From Ruminococcus sp. (GTDB lineage Bacteria; Bacillota_A; Clostridia; Oscillospirales; Ruminococcaceae), in NCBI RefSeq assembly GCF_016283395.1, contig NZ_JAEEMU010000034.1, positions 147,408-211,407 of the forward strand: a DNA stretch of 64,000 nt, in the 5' to 3' direction. Below, piece by piece: positions 8,831 to 17,189 of this stretch. How positions within the stretch are numbered: the stretch's first letter is position 1; every line of letters starts with the position of its first letter. Under the pieces are notes generated by a model that ran no database searches, was not told where the DNA came from, and was given only the letters and a program-made list of their open reading frames with translations. The translations under genes were made by a program, and so were the position numbers.

Positions 8831-9586
8831 GAACTTCTGAATTGAATGATAATTTATCGTTACAGGACACAAATAATATATTTCATTCAATTCAGAGGTT
8901 TATATCCCATGTTTAAGAAAAGAACTACGATGTTCTTGCAGGCGTTATGAAATGAGGTACAGAATGAATAATAAAAAAATACCAGTTATTCTCATCACAG
9001 GCTATCTTGGTTCTGGAAAGACTACTCTTATGCAGAATCTTCTGAAACAGGAACAGCGTAAAATAGCACTTATCGTAAACGATATGGGCAGCGTCAATAT
9101 AGACGCTGCTCTCCTCAATAAAAATCGTGACAGAATATCTTCCGTTGAAATGGTAGAGCTCCAGAACGGCTGCATATGCTGCACTCTGCGTGATGAATTC
9201 CTGCGTGAGATATCAATGGAGAACGATACCGAGGAAGGCGACATCATCAATCTTATTATCGACCAGATAGAGTTCTGCAACCTTATTATCCTCAATAAAA
9301 CAGACCTGCTTAATGCTCAGCAGATAGAAGAAGTAACAAAGGCTATCCGCGATATACAGTCAGAAGCTGAGATAATTCCGCGTATCAACAGCGAAGTCGA
9401 TACAGAAAAGATCATGCACGGAAAAGAATTCGACTATCACGCGGTACTTGCTTCATCATCGGTACAGCGCGCTCTTAATACCAATGAGCCTACAGATAAA
9501 GAAGCCTGCATGGACGAGTACGGTATAACTTCTTTTGATTTGTGAAGAGGGGATAGAAGAGTACGATATATCGCAGTTCGGCGGTA
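8831..9586 (+). pseudogene. Decayed partial copy of the 421-3365 zinc locus
   Basis: This segment repeats, in order, four parts of the upstream locus: the leader and first codons of the ZnuA-ZinT gene, its last codons, two pieces of the COG0523 gene, and a short piece of the second GTPase gene. Three deletions explain it. ZnuA runs straight from its fifth codon to its final codons. The COG0523 copy (ORF 8952-9545, better start 8964) lacks 63 codons in frame, including the EASG region, between GAGTTC/GAATTC repeats. It then jumps from CTTCTTTTG to the same nonamer 463 bases downstream and stops at once (ITSFDL). The truncated GTPase keeps its P-loop and GCICC but not the CobW domain, so normal function is unlikely. 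Confidence 0.85.
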
Positions 9587-9925
9587 TTTCAAATCTTTTT
9601 GTTCAATTATGCAATCTCTCTGTGTGCAATACTACTCCATTCTTTATGAAAAGGCACTTATGAATTATCATAAGTGCCTTTTCGTGCTTTACTGATATTT
9701 TATTATGATAGCCAGTGTATTCCATTGATATGTCTGTCTATTGAAAAGGCAGAACAGTTTATGATATAATCAAAGTATTATGACCTATGACCTGCTGTAA
9801 TTTGAGAGAAAGAACGAGTTTTAAAAAAATTCAAAAAAATTTTTGCAAATGTTGAGATATTCTCCTGTTAAATCCTGTCTATATAAGCAGAGGACGAAAG
9901 ATCCTCATGAAAGGAGGCAAATTAT
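9587..9925 (+). other. Intergenic region before ECF pair 1
   Basis: Holds the hairpin at 9649-9682 and, further on, an A/T-rich stretch before the sigma gene. I saw no coding signal. It lacks the promoter motif shared by the other ECF genes. Confidence 0.5.
9649..9690 (+). terminator. Strong hairpin, probably bidirectional terminator
   Basis: AAAAGGCACTTATGA pairs with TCATAAGTGCCTTTT across a four-base loop. Confidence 0.75.
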
Positions 9926-10480
9926 ATGGATGATGTATCAATAATTGAATTATTACAAAAACGAGATCAATCCGCAATCAATGAACTGCGTCAGAAGTAC
10001 GAACGGCTTTGTACATATATCGCAGGCAATGTTCTTTCTCAGCACGAGGACGTTGAAGAATGTGTGAATTCCGCCTGTTATGAGATATGGGACAGTATCC
10101 CGCCTGCAAAGCCGAATGATCTGAAAAGCTATTTATGCAGTGTCGTAAGAAATATTGCGATAAATAGGCTTGAGTACAACTCTGCTGCAAAACGTGACAG
10201 CCGCTACACAGTATCTCTCGATGAAATATCCGAGTGTGTACCTGCTGATGCTGACGATAATATCACACTGTCCGAACTTGCAGATGCTATCAGCCGTTTT
10301 CTGCGCACACAGGACGAACTTCAGCGCAGAGTTTTTGTGCGCCGATATACTTATGGTGATTCGGTGGCAGAGATCGCAAAACGCTTTTCGCTGAACGAGA
10401 GTACAGTCAGCACCTATCTTTTCAGGACAAGGAAAAAACTGAAAGTATTTCTGAAGAAGGAGGGATATGACTATGAATAA
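9926..10480 (+). CDS. ECF sigma factor (pair 1)
   Basis: A 184-residue sigma-70-like protein with region 2 (HEDVEECVNSACYEIWDSI, then SYLCSVVRNIAINRL) and region 4 (FVRRYTYGDSVAEIAKRF, LNESTVSTYLFRTRKKLK), without regions 1 or 3. This is the layout of extracytoplasmic-function sigma factors. AAAGGAGG precedes the ATG. It overlaps the following membrane protein gene by 8 bases, the usual coupling of sigma and anti-sigma. It is more distant from the sigma factors at 18658, 43901 and 45935 than those are from each other. Confidence 0.88.
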   Translation: MDDVSIIELLQKRDQSAINELRQKYERLCTYIAGNVLSQHEDVEECVNSACYEIWDSIPPAKPNDLKSYLCSVVRNIAINRLEYNSAAKRDSRYTVSLDEISECVPADADDNITLSELADAISRFLRTQDELQRRVFVRRYTYGDSVAEIAKRFSLNESTVSTYLFRTRKKLKVFLKKEGYDYE

Positions 10481-12599
10481 TAATAACTTTATGAAAGCTA
10501 TGAGCATGATAGACGAAGATCTCATAAAGGAAGCTGATACTCCGTATACAGGCAAGACAGACTCTGAAAATACTAAAGTTTCCTTCAGCGAAGATGATAA
10601 CTCAGCTGTCGTTTCGGGCGTTGATGTATATCACAGGAATATCTGGAAAAAGTGCCTTGGCATTGCAGCTTCACTGGTCATAGTTTTAGGAGCTGTAGGC
10701 GGTGGAATTTATCACTTCAGTAAGACGAAGGATAAGCCTGTTGTAAACGAAGAAATTGAGAACGATTATGCTTCGATATATGAAACGGTAAAGGCAAATA
10801 AAGATACATACGATATGAACGAGTATGTATGTAATTATTCAACAGTGGATATTAGCTTTGTAAGAGAAGCAAACGATTACAAGGACAAATTATTTGAATA
10901 TTTAGACAGCATTGAGGGGGTAAAACAAGTTGAAAAATACCCGAATTCATTCAGAAGTGTCCTTTTTACATTCAGTGATGATAAGAGCGGAAAGAAGTTT
11001 GATTTTTCCATACGTGAGAACGGATACGGCATATGGCAGGAAATAGAGGGAGACGAAAATGCAGTATTGACACCTCCAAACGTAGAAACCTACTATTACG
11101 GTAAGGATGTATTTGAAAAGCTGTTTAAAGAGGCACTTAACGTTGCAGACAGTGATACTGTGGAAGCTATGAACAAGGTATCTCAAGAAGAAATAGAGAA
11201 CTTTGTTACCAATCATCTGGAAAAATGCGATGGCAAGGTAGTGTATTATCCGTGGCTGAGTGCAGAGGAATGTGAGATAAAAAAATATAGTCTCACAGAT
11301 AAAGAAGCTCTCACTAATGCTTTAATGAATTTTGAATGGGTAAAGATAAAAGAAAGTGAATTTGAATATTACGACTGGTATGATATGGGTATCAGAATAT
11401 CAGAAAATGGATATCTTATGGCAGTAGGTAACGATCCTGATCCTTATGGCTGCTATAAGCTGAAGTACGAAGATGAATGTGAAAAGCTTGCAGCTGAGAT
11501 CAAATCCGTGCTTGGATATGCTGTGGATAACAGTGATGTATCAAGCGAAGATATAAAAAATGCATTACAGGAATTAACCACCGGTACATTGGCGCAATGG
11601 CGCAGCGGACCTGACTATGTACCTCAGGGAAGAGAAAACTATGAGACTACAGCCCGTTATTATACTTTGAATGACGGAGAGAGCTTTATCAATGAGATAG
11701 CATCTTTTGAATGGGTGACCTGTGATAGTCTTGAGATAGATGAAAAAGCATATTTTTATGATCATGGCATGATGAACTTAAAAGGAGCTTATAATTTTGG
11801 AATTACAGAAAATAGTTTTGGTGGAACAGGCTCCTTTTATCCGTTAGGTTATATAATTAGTACAGCAGGTCGCTTTAAACTGAAAAATGAAAGCGATGCT
11901 GAAAAGTTTGCAGCGATATTTGACAAATATCTGATCATGGAGAAAGAATCAGAGATCGCCGAAAAGATATGCAGCGGCATGACAAATTACGATAACCTCA
12001 GAGGCCATTTTACGTTTGAAAAAACCTATGGAGATGAAGATCAAATAATTGACGGATATATGAGCTATGACGCTAAGAATGAAAAGCTGTACATGAAAGG
12101 TGACGGACATCTTCTCTATCAGGAAAAAGAAAACACAATAGAGCTCGTAATGAACGGTCATGATAACGCTGCTTACAGAACTGTAGAAAAAGATACAGGA
12201 AATACAGAACGCATCGGAATATACAGATACAGCAGCGGAAGTTCAACTCCTCCGCCCGATAATTATATTTATCTGTGTAAAAGTTTAGAGAAACTTCTTA
12301 CACCGAGAGACTTTAATGAATATAATTCTGCTAAACAGAATAATTATCAGATAACAGAAAGTGACGGAAAAATCGAAGTATATTCACATGGAGCAACAGA
12401 CGGCTTTTACACACGTATTATCCTGACTGAAAGAGGACAGCTTATATCTTATGAAAACATTGGTCCGAGCTATAAAACCATATTCAAGCTTGATGATTAT
12501 GAGTTCGACTCGCCTGATTTCACTATGGAAGATGTTGGACAGCTATATGAAAGCATAAAAGCAGAAGAGGAAGAACAATATAAAAGACAGACGGAATGA
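10473..12599 (+). CDS. Putative anti-sigma factor with large ectodomain (pair 1)
   Basis: About 708 residues. A short cytoplasmic part ends in SGVDVYHRNIWKK, followed by one transmembrane segment (about residues 65-83) and a very long extracellular region rich in Asp, Glu and Tyr with no family I recognise. The juxtamembrane motif V-x-G-x-x-x-Y-x-R recurs in the anti-sigma proteins at 19227, 42651 and 44700, which supports the assignment. Start 10473 has GAAGGAGGG eight bases upstream; the ATG at 10467 is too close. The ectodomain contains repeated stretches such as LTDKEALTNALMNFEWVKI and LNDGESFINEIASFEWVTC, suggesting an internal duplication. The ligand is unknown. Confidence 0.7.
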   Translation: MNNNNFMKAMSMIDEDLIKEADTPYTGKTDSENTKVSFSEDDNSAVVSGVDVYHRNIWKKCLGIAASLVIVLGAVGGGIYHFSKTKDKPVVNEEIENDYASIYETVKANKDTYDMNEYVCNYSTVDISFVREANDYKDKLFEYLDSIEGVKQVEKYPNSFRSVLFTFSDDKSGKKFDFSIRENGYGIWQEIEGDENAVLTPPNVETYYYGKDVFEKLFKEALNVADSDTVEAMNKVSQEEIENFVTNHLEKCDGKVVYYPWLSAEECEIKKYSLTDKEALTNALMNFEWVKIKESEFEYYDWYDMGIRISENGYLMAVGNDPDPYGCYKLKYEDECEKLAAEIKSVLGYAVDNSDVSSEDIKNALQELTTGTLAQWRSGPDYVPQGRENYETTARYYTLNDGESFINEIASFEWVTCDSLEIDEKAYFYDHGMMNLKGAYNFGITENSFGGTGSFYPLGYIISTAGRFKLKNESDAEKFAAIFDKYLIMEKESEIAEKICSGMTNYDNLRGHFTFEKTYGDEDQIIDGYMSYDAKNEKLYMKGDGHLLYQEKENTIELVMNGHDNAAYRTVEKDTGNTERIGIYRYSSGSSTPPPDNYIYLCKSLEKLLTPRDFNEYNSAKQNNYQITESDGKIEVYSHGATDGFYTRIILTERGQLISYENIGPSYKTIFKLDDYEFDSPDFTMEDVGQLYESIKAEEEEQYKRQTE

Positions 12600-12668
12600 T
12601 CTGTTGTAATATGGCTTTTTCGCATATAACATGATATTTTCGTTTATCAGTTCAAAACGTAAAAAAAC

Positions 12669-12693
12669 AGCGGCTCACTTTAAGTGAGCCGCT
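12669..12693. terminator. Bidirectional terminator hairpin
   Basis: A perfect palindrome, AGCGGCTCACTT and its inverse, lies between two convergent genes. Confidence 0.75.
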
Positions 12694-12732
12694 ATATTTT
12701 GCGATAAACTTTTGCTGTAATAGTTCAGCTTA

Positions 12733-14094
12733 TTAATGATTATATATCTCAGTGCCTCTTGCAGCAGCTCTCTGTCTTTCAATGACAGAAAGGCTTTTGA
12801 ATTTTCTTCTTTCTGTGACAGCAGGAAGCTCCTCAAGGTGGGATAAAGTCATTTTAAACGGGATAAGTCTTGCTTCTCTGTCCTTTTTTGCATCTTCCGC
12901 ATTATCCAGCCACTGGATATGAGGACTTGCCTGAATAGTATCATAACAACCTAAATTTTTAAAGTAACTGTAATCACCCGGACAGCGATTTTTTACACTT
13001 GCTGCAACTTTGGCAAAGCCTGTTCTGATACCGTTTTTCAAAAAGCCGTTCTGCGGCATGATATCGGAGTTATAAGCAATTGTCATTTTATCGTACAGCT
13101 CCTGCATTTTCTCGTTATTATCGATTTCGCAGACATCACTCAGGTAAGAGCAGTTCAAACCGTCGAAGGTCTCGCAGTTGATCTTGAAAGCGGAGATATC
13201 TTCTCTGTCAAATTTGTCGTCAAGTATAAAGAAATATGATTTTATTACTTCATCTTCAATTCCCGAACGACCTAAACAAGCGTGTCTTTCAAGGAATGTT
13301 TTGTAGCAGTTGCCGAGAGTTGCATAGTGCAGCTCTCCGAAGAATACTATCATATCTGTATTGAGATACAGCTTTTCAAATGTTTTTTCCCAATCATCGT
13401 TAAAGACACAGGTCCTGTTGCTGAAACAGCACTGGCAGCCGGTACAGTGACGGATATCCTTTTCTCTTAAAGTAATGACCTCAGTTTCAAAGCCGCTGGC
13501 TTCAAATCTCAGTTTTGCAGCTTTTATTGCAGATGCTATCTTAGGTATCTCTTTTTCGCAGGTATCCATTAGAACTACCCTGCCCTTTGTCTTGGCTTTG
13601 GGCATAGTTCTGCTTTTATAGTATTCTGCCATAGCCTTTGTATACTTGAACCAGCAAAACAGTTCTTCACGGCCTGTAGGTGAGAGTATCTCCATACTTT
13701 CCAGACTCAGACTGTTGATATATTTCAGGTCGTTTCTTTTCGCCCACAGTTCAAATCTGTTATGAGCCATAGTATCGCCCAGCATACCTGAAGTGGACAG
13801 AAAGGTAACAGGCTTGTCTTTTATCAGGTCATGGTAATTATCGGACAGCATATCAAGTAATTCTCCCATACTGCTATGTACATCGAAATGGAACACAGCA
13901 CCTGACATGATGATGAGTTCAGCTTTTCTGACAGCTTCTTCGATATTTTCGGTCACTGTACCGCTGAATGCGGGAATGATCTCAAACTCATCTTCATTGA
14001 GCTTTTCCTGATACCATTTTTTTAGGTAAAGAATAGTTTGTAGTGTGATTGATAGATCGTCTTTTGGCGAACAGTTTAGAACACATATCTTCAT
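12733..14094 (-). CDS. Two-domain flavodoxin-like NAD(P)H-dependent FMN reductase family protein
   Basis: About 453 residues. The N-terminal half begins MKICVLNCSPKDDLSITLQTI, the FMN phosphate-binding pattern of the NADPH-dependent FMN reductase / multimeric flavodoxin fold. A second copy starts near residue 175 (GRVVLMDTCEKEIPKIASAI) and carries the cluster CTGCQCCF, typical of iron-sulfur flavoproteins. So two flavodoxin-like units are joined in one chain. Start 14094 is chosen for the clear domain start; the upstream ATG at 14193 adds a low-complexity leader. Substrate unknown. It is divergent from the riboswitch-controlled gene at 14510. Confidence 0.7.
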   Translation of the reverse strand: MKICVLNCSPKDDLSITLQTILYLKKWYQEKLNEDEFEIIPAFSGTVTENIEEAVRKAELIIMSGAVFHFDVHSSMGELLDMLSDNYHDLIKDKPVTFLSTSGMLGDTMAHNRFELWAKRNDLKYINSLSLESMEILSPTGREELFCWFKYTKAMAEYYKSRTMPKAKTKGRVVLMDTCEKEIPKIASAIKAAKLRFEASGFETEVITLREKDIRHCTGCQCCFSNRTCVFNDDWEKTFEKLYLNTDMIVFFGELHYATLGNCYKTFLERHACLGRSGIEDEVIKSYFFILDDKFDREDISAFKINCETFDGLNCSYLSDVCEIDNNEKMQELYDKMTIAYNSDIMPQNGFLKNGIRTGFAKVAASVKNRCPGDYSYFKNLGCYDTIQASPHIQWLDNAEDAKKDREARLIPFKMTLSHLEELPAVTERRKFKSLSVIERQRAAARGTEIYNH

Positions 14095-14309
14095 AATTAA
14101 TTCCTGCTTTCTTTGCTTAGTTGTAGTATTGTGATGATGCAATAAATATATATCTGTATTATTCATTATACCATAATAAATGGTATACAGCAATAATTGT
14201 GCCGAAAAAAGGCCATATAAATATTATTTCGGTAATTTGTTTTTAATATAATGTAAAACGCAGCTGTGTAGATCTGCCGCGAAAAAACAAAAACTTTTCA
14301 TTGTACATC

Positions 14310-14338
14310 TTGATTTTTGCTGGACGATGTGATATAAT
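14310..14338 (+). promoter_or_regulatory. Sigma-A promoter of the riboswitch transcript
   Basis: TTGATT, 17-base spacer, TATAAT, ending two bases before the riboswitch. Confidence 0.7.
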
Positions 14339-14340
14339 GT

Positions 14341-14475
14341 AAATACCATAAAGAGTGCGTGAGGGACAAGCCCGTTGACCGCACAGCAACCTGCGATAGT
14401 AAGGTGCTAAAGCTTGAACGATGGGATAATACAGCTGATGAGCGATCCTGTCGTGACGATGGGGTCGCTTTTGTA
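14341..14475 (+). ncRNA. SAM-clan (SAM-I/SAM-IV type) riboswitch with terminator
   Basis: The conserved core can be read directly: GAGGGAC, AGCCC, TGA, AGCAACC, and AAGGTGCTAA. P1 pairs 14343-14349 with 14421-14427, and P2 pairs GTGCG (14355) with CGCAC (14380). No P4 helix fits between P3 and the P1 return strand, which is more like SAM-I/IV or SAM-IV than classical S-box. Downstream, AGCGATCC (14441) pairs with GGGTCGCT and is followed by TTTT, a plausible terminator platform. The transcript leads into the gene at 14510. Confidence 0.75.
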
Positions 14476-14509
14476 CTCTTGTGGAATATTTTTTAAGGAG
14501 AGTATGGAT

Positions 14510-14827
14510 ATGCGTACTATCAGAGAATTACTGGGAACTGAGGAGAAAGTTTGGTTTTACATCGACAGTGAGGAGATTTGGCAGGACTTCCTTGAACTTG
14601 CAAAAGACTTCCGCTTCGGGGACCTGCCTCGTGAAAAGTGGAAATCCGGTTATGTTATCGCTGTACATAGCAACGGGAAAATGGGACACGTACCTGTATT
14701 TATATGGTGTATGTCCTTCGGCGATAGGGAAGGAGTACCAGTAAAGTACGATCTGAGAAAGATAATAGACGGAGAAGAGAAGGTCATCTGCAATGCTCCC
14801 CATTTCAGAGGAAGAATGATATGCTGA
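14510..14827 (+). CDS. Small protein of unknown function under riboswitch control
   Basis: About 105 residues, soluble, with no signal peptide or motif I recognise; the middle reads KWKSGYVIAVHSNGKMGHVPVFIWCMSFG (in two pieces). Start 14510 is preferred because AAGGAG is nine bases upstream; the in-frame ATG at 14504 is only three bases from it. It follows a SAM-clan riboswitch and is terminated by a hairpin at 14836-14865, so it appears to be the only gene on that transcript. A link to methionine or SAM metabolism is inferred from the riboswitch alone. Confidence 0.6.
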   Translation: MRTIRELLGTEEKVWFYIDSEEIWQDFLELAKDFRFGDLPREKWKSGYVIAVHSNGKMGHVPVFIWCMSFGDREGVPVKYDLRKIIDGEEKVICNAPHFRGRMIC

Positions 14828-15156
14828 TATGAGAAAAGCTCTGCGGTGATACTGCCGCAGAGCTTAATAACTTTTAGTATAATTTTTGTGCTGTTTTGCA
14901 GAGCTGCTTTGCCCCTACATTCAATATTATAGCATAATCCACCGGATATTTCAAGTTTAAAGAATAACGAATTTTTTGGTGAAATATTGTGAGAATTAAC
15001 AGCGTAAAACTATTGATTTTTTATAAAAAATAAAGTATAATAATTAAAAGAAAGAATATAAATAGGCAAATGTAGAACCGAAAAGGGAGATTACCGTGAT
15101 CCACCCATTCATAGCAGAAATACGGTATTTATTTTATTTGTAAAGGAGTTTTTAAT
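14828..15156 (+). other. Intergenic region with terminator and promoter
   Basis: AAGCTCTGCGG pairs with CCGCAGAGCTT at 14836-14865. A promoter TTGATT (15013-15018), 17 bases, TATAAT (15036-15041) lies before the FMN-reductase gene at 15157. Nothing coding is visible. Confidence 0.6.
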
Positions 15157-16101
15157 ATGGGATTTACAGTAATGGGCGTAACTGCCGGTCGTAAAGACAG
15201 TAATTGCGAGATACTTCTTAAAGAAGCACTTATGGTCTGTCAGGAAATGGGTGCTGAGATCACAATGATAAATTTAAAGGATTATAATCTCCTTGACTGT
15301 ACAGGCTGTACCTCATGTACTATGGGAATGTCTATGGGAAAGAATACAGGCTGTTCACTGAAAAATAAAGATGATAAGGACAAGATAATGCAGGTAATGC
15401 TCAATCAGGATGCAGTTATATTTGCTGCACCTACATATGCGCTTATGCCCTCATCATTGTTCCTTAAATTCATGCACAGAAATTTAGCATATGAGTCAGC
15501 ATTCCTTACACAGATAGGTGCTATCGAGCCCCGTGACCGTGTAGGCGCACTTATAGCTGTAGGCGGTTCTTATCGTTCATGGCAGTCACTTGCACTTGAA
15601 TGTATGCAGATAACCACAGTTACAAACAGCTTCAAGGTAGTTGATATGTATATGGCTACTGCTGTTCCTGCACCTGCACAGGTACTTCTTCACGAGGAGA
15701 AGCTTGCCCGTGCAAGAGAGATAGGACAGAATGTAATGAAGGCACTGAACACTCCTGCTGCTGAAAGAAAGTGGCTGGGCGATCCCAATGCAGGCTGGTG
15801 TCCAAACTGTCACAGCAACAGCCTGTGCTTAGGCGATGTTCAGTGGAAGGGATTAAAGTATCCTATCGAGTGTACAGTATGCGGAGCAGGCGGCGATCTT
15901 GAAAAGACTCCTGACGGAAAGTGGAAATTCGTTATCGCTCCAAACGGACTTGAGCGTGACAGAACTACCGAAGAGGGTCGTGGAGTACACTGCGACGAGA
16001 TAGCCGAAGTACAGGGCGGATTTTTCATGGATCCCAATGCCCGTGCAGAGGTCGCTCAAAAGCTTGAAAAATACAAAAAGATAACCTTCAAAGGGATCTG
16101 A
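15157..16101 (+). CDS. Flavodoxin-fold FMN reductase family protein with C-terminal zinc ribbon
   Basis: A 314-residue protein. The N-terminal NADPH-dependent FMN reductase fold reads MGVTAGRKDSNCEILLKEAL, then CTGCTSC and FAAPTYALMPSSLFLKF. Near the C-terminus WCPNCHSNSLCLG is followed by IECTVCGAGG, a four-Cys set that looks like a zinc ribbon or rubredoxin-like metal site. A reductase or electron-transfer role is inferred; the substrate is not evident. AAAGGAG precedes the ATG. It is monocistronic, between its own promoter at 15013-15041 and the terminator at 16118-16152. Confidence 0.75.
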   Translation: MGFTVMGVTAGRKDSNCEILLKEALMVCQEMGAEITMINLKDYNLLDCTGCTSCTMGMSMGKNTGCSLKNKDDKDKIMQVMLNQDAVIFAAPTYALMPSSLFLKFMHRNLAYESAFLTQIGAIEPRDRVGALIAVGGSYRSWQSLALECMQITTVTNSFKVVDMYMATAVPAPAQVLLHEEKLARAREIGQNVMKALNTPAAERKWLGDPNAGWCPNCHSNSLCLGDVQWKGLKYPIECTVCGAGGDLEKTPDGKWKFVIAPNGLERDRTTEEGRGVHCDEIAEVQGGFFMDPNARAEVAQKLEKYKKITFKGI

Positions 16102-16117
16102 TAAGTGTAAAACCAAG

Positions 16118-16152
16118 ACAAACGGCAGAGCTGTTGCAACTCTGCCGTTTGT
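16118..16152. terminator. Bidirectional terminator
   Basis: ACAAACGGCAGAG pairs perfectly with its inverse across nine bases, between convergent genes. Confidence 0.8.
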
Positions 16153-16179
16153 CCATTACTATATTATATTCAGAAAAGC

Positions 16180-16839
16180 TTACTTTTTAAAGAAAGCTCC
16201 ACTGCCTGCATTATCAACATCGTCCGACCATACATAGCCTGTATCGTCTGCACCTCTTTCGGAGATAGCGATATAGCCTGTTCCGTTGGTATAGACAGTC
16301 TCGGTCGAGGAAGTCATTCCGTTCTCATCAAGAGTAACGATGTACTTTGAGCAATTGTTATAGTGAAGAACAGCTCTGCCGTCAAACTGACCTGTGATGT
16401 ACCAGTTGTCGATCTCTGTGTCGGATACCTTGCGTGTGATGTTGACCTTGTAGCCGTTTCCTATATTGTCTAAGGCCATTGAGAAATTGCTGTTGTTCTC
16501 ATCGTAGAACAGACCTGCGAAAAGGTCATTCGTGTCTAAATTAACGTGTGAACCTGCTGACTCATAAGCAGCATCAGCTGTTTCGTCAGATGTATCGGCT
16601 GATGTTGTAGTCTCTGTGTTTGTGTTTTCTGCGGCAGCAGTTGTGGTCTCGGCAGCTGTATCAGCGGCAGTTGTTGCAGCTTCAGCAGCCTCCTGTGCAG
16701 CTGTAGTTGTCTCCTCAGCGGAAGCTGCGGCAGTAGTTGCAGCTGTGGAAGAATGTTTCTGCTTCTGATGAGTTTCTTCCTCACCGCAGCCGCAAAGCAG
16801 CATTGTCATTATAAGTACACAGAATAATCTTTTTTTCAT
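16180..16839 (-). CDS. Lipoprotein with Ala/Thr-rich linker
   Basis: A 219-residue lipoprotein: lipobox MLLCGC, a low-complexity Ala/Thr/Glu linker to about residue 95, then a globular part of about 110 residues (LFAGLFYDENNSNFSMALDN to the end) of unknown family. The linker suggests a domain held away from the membrane, through the peptidoglycan. AGGAG lies upstream. No function can be assigned. Confidence 0.65.
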   Translation of the reverse strand: MKKRLFCVLIMTMLLCGCGEEETHQKQKHSSTAATTAAASAEETTTAAQEAAEAATTAADTAAETTTAAAENTNTETTTSADTSDETADAAYESAGSHVNLDTNDLFAGLFYDENNSNFSMALDNIGNGYKVNITRKVSDTEIDNWYITGQFDGRAVLHYNNCSKYIVTLDENGMTSSTETVYTNGTGYIAISERGADDTGYVWSDDVDNAGSGAFFKK

Positions 16840-17189
16840 AATATTATCTCCTATTTATTGTATTTAGCTATAGGTACGCGAAAAATGTACCGCAGCTTTC
16901 ATATCATACAATCGACATAAAAAAAGAAAATGTGTCATTATTTTTTTGATTTCAGCGTTTTGTACAACAAAAATCATCTTCTGTTATTTAAAACGAGTAT
17001 AATTAATGTGATCCTTCATATGCGTTAAATTATTATAACAGTATGCTTTCAATGTATAGATTTATGTCGAAAAATATAAGTGTTACCGCAAATTTCGACT
17101 TGCCCACCGCAAAAAATGACTTGTAAAAATAATGCTATATGTTAAAATCAAATTAATGGGCAGAAATAGAAAGCGAGGTAATTTGCCGA
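16840..17189. other. Divergent promoter region of a lipoprotein and the GH11 xylanase
   Basis: For the xylanase, TTGTAA (17121-17126) and TAAAAT (17143-17148) are 16 bases apart. Two 17-base direct repeats, starting CCGCAAA at 17086 and at 17107, lie just upstream, 21 bases apart. The rest is A/T-rich without coding signal. Confidence 0.55.
17086..17123 (+). promoter_or_regulatory. Tandem 17-bp motif upstream of GH11 xylanase
   Basis: CCGCAAATTTCGACTTG (17086-17102) and CCGCAAAAAATGACTTG (17107-17123) are 21 bases apart and overlap the -35 element. A close match, GCGCAATAAATGACTTG, lies at 63718-63734 before the second GH11 gene. This fits sites for an activator. Confidence 0.55.

Noticed and set aside
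14341..14475. T-box or cobalamin riboswitch
   Set aside because: No T-box sequence (GGGTGGNACCGCG type) or B12-box; the conserved core is that of SAM-clan riboswitches.
16895..16943. Match to the TGAAAGC motif upstream of the lipoprotein at 16180-16839
   Set aside because: TGAAAGC is present, but the second block at the 30-bp distance matches only about half of its positions.
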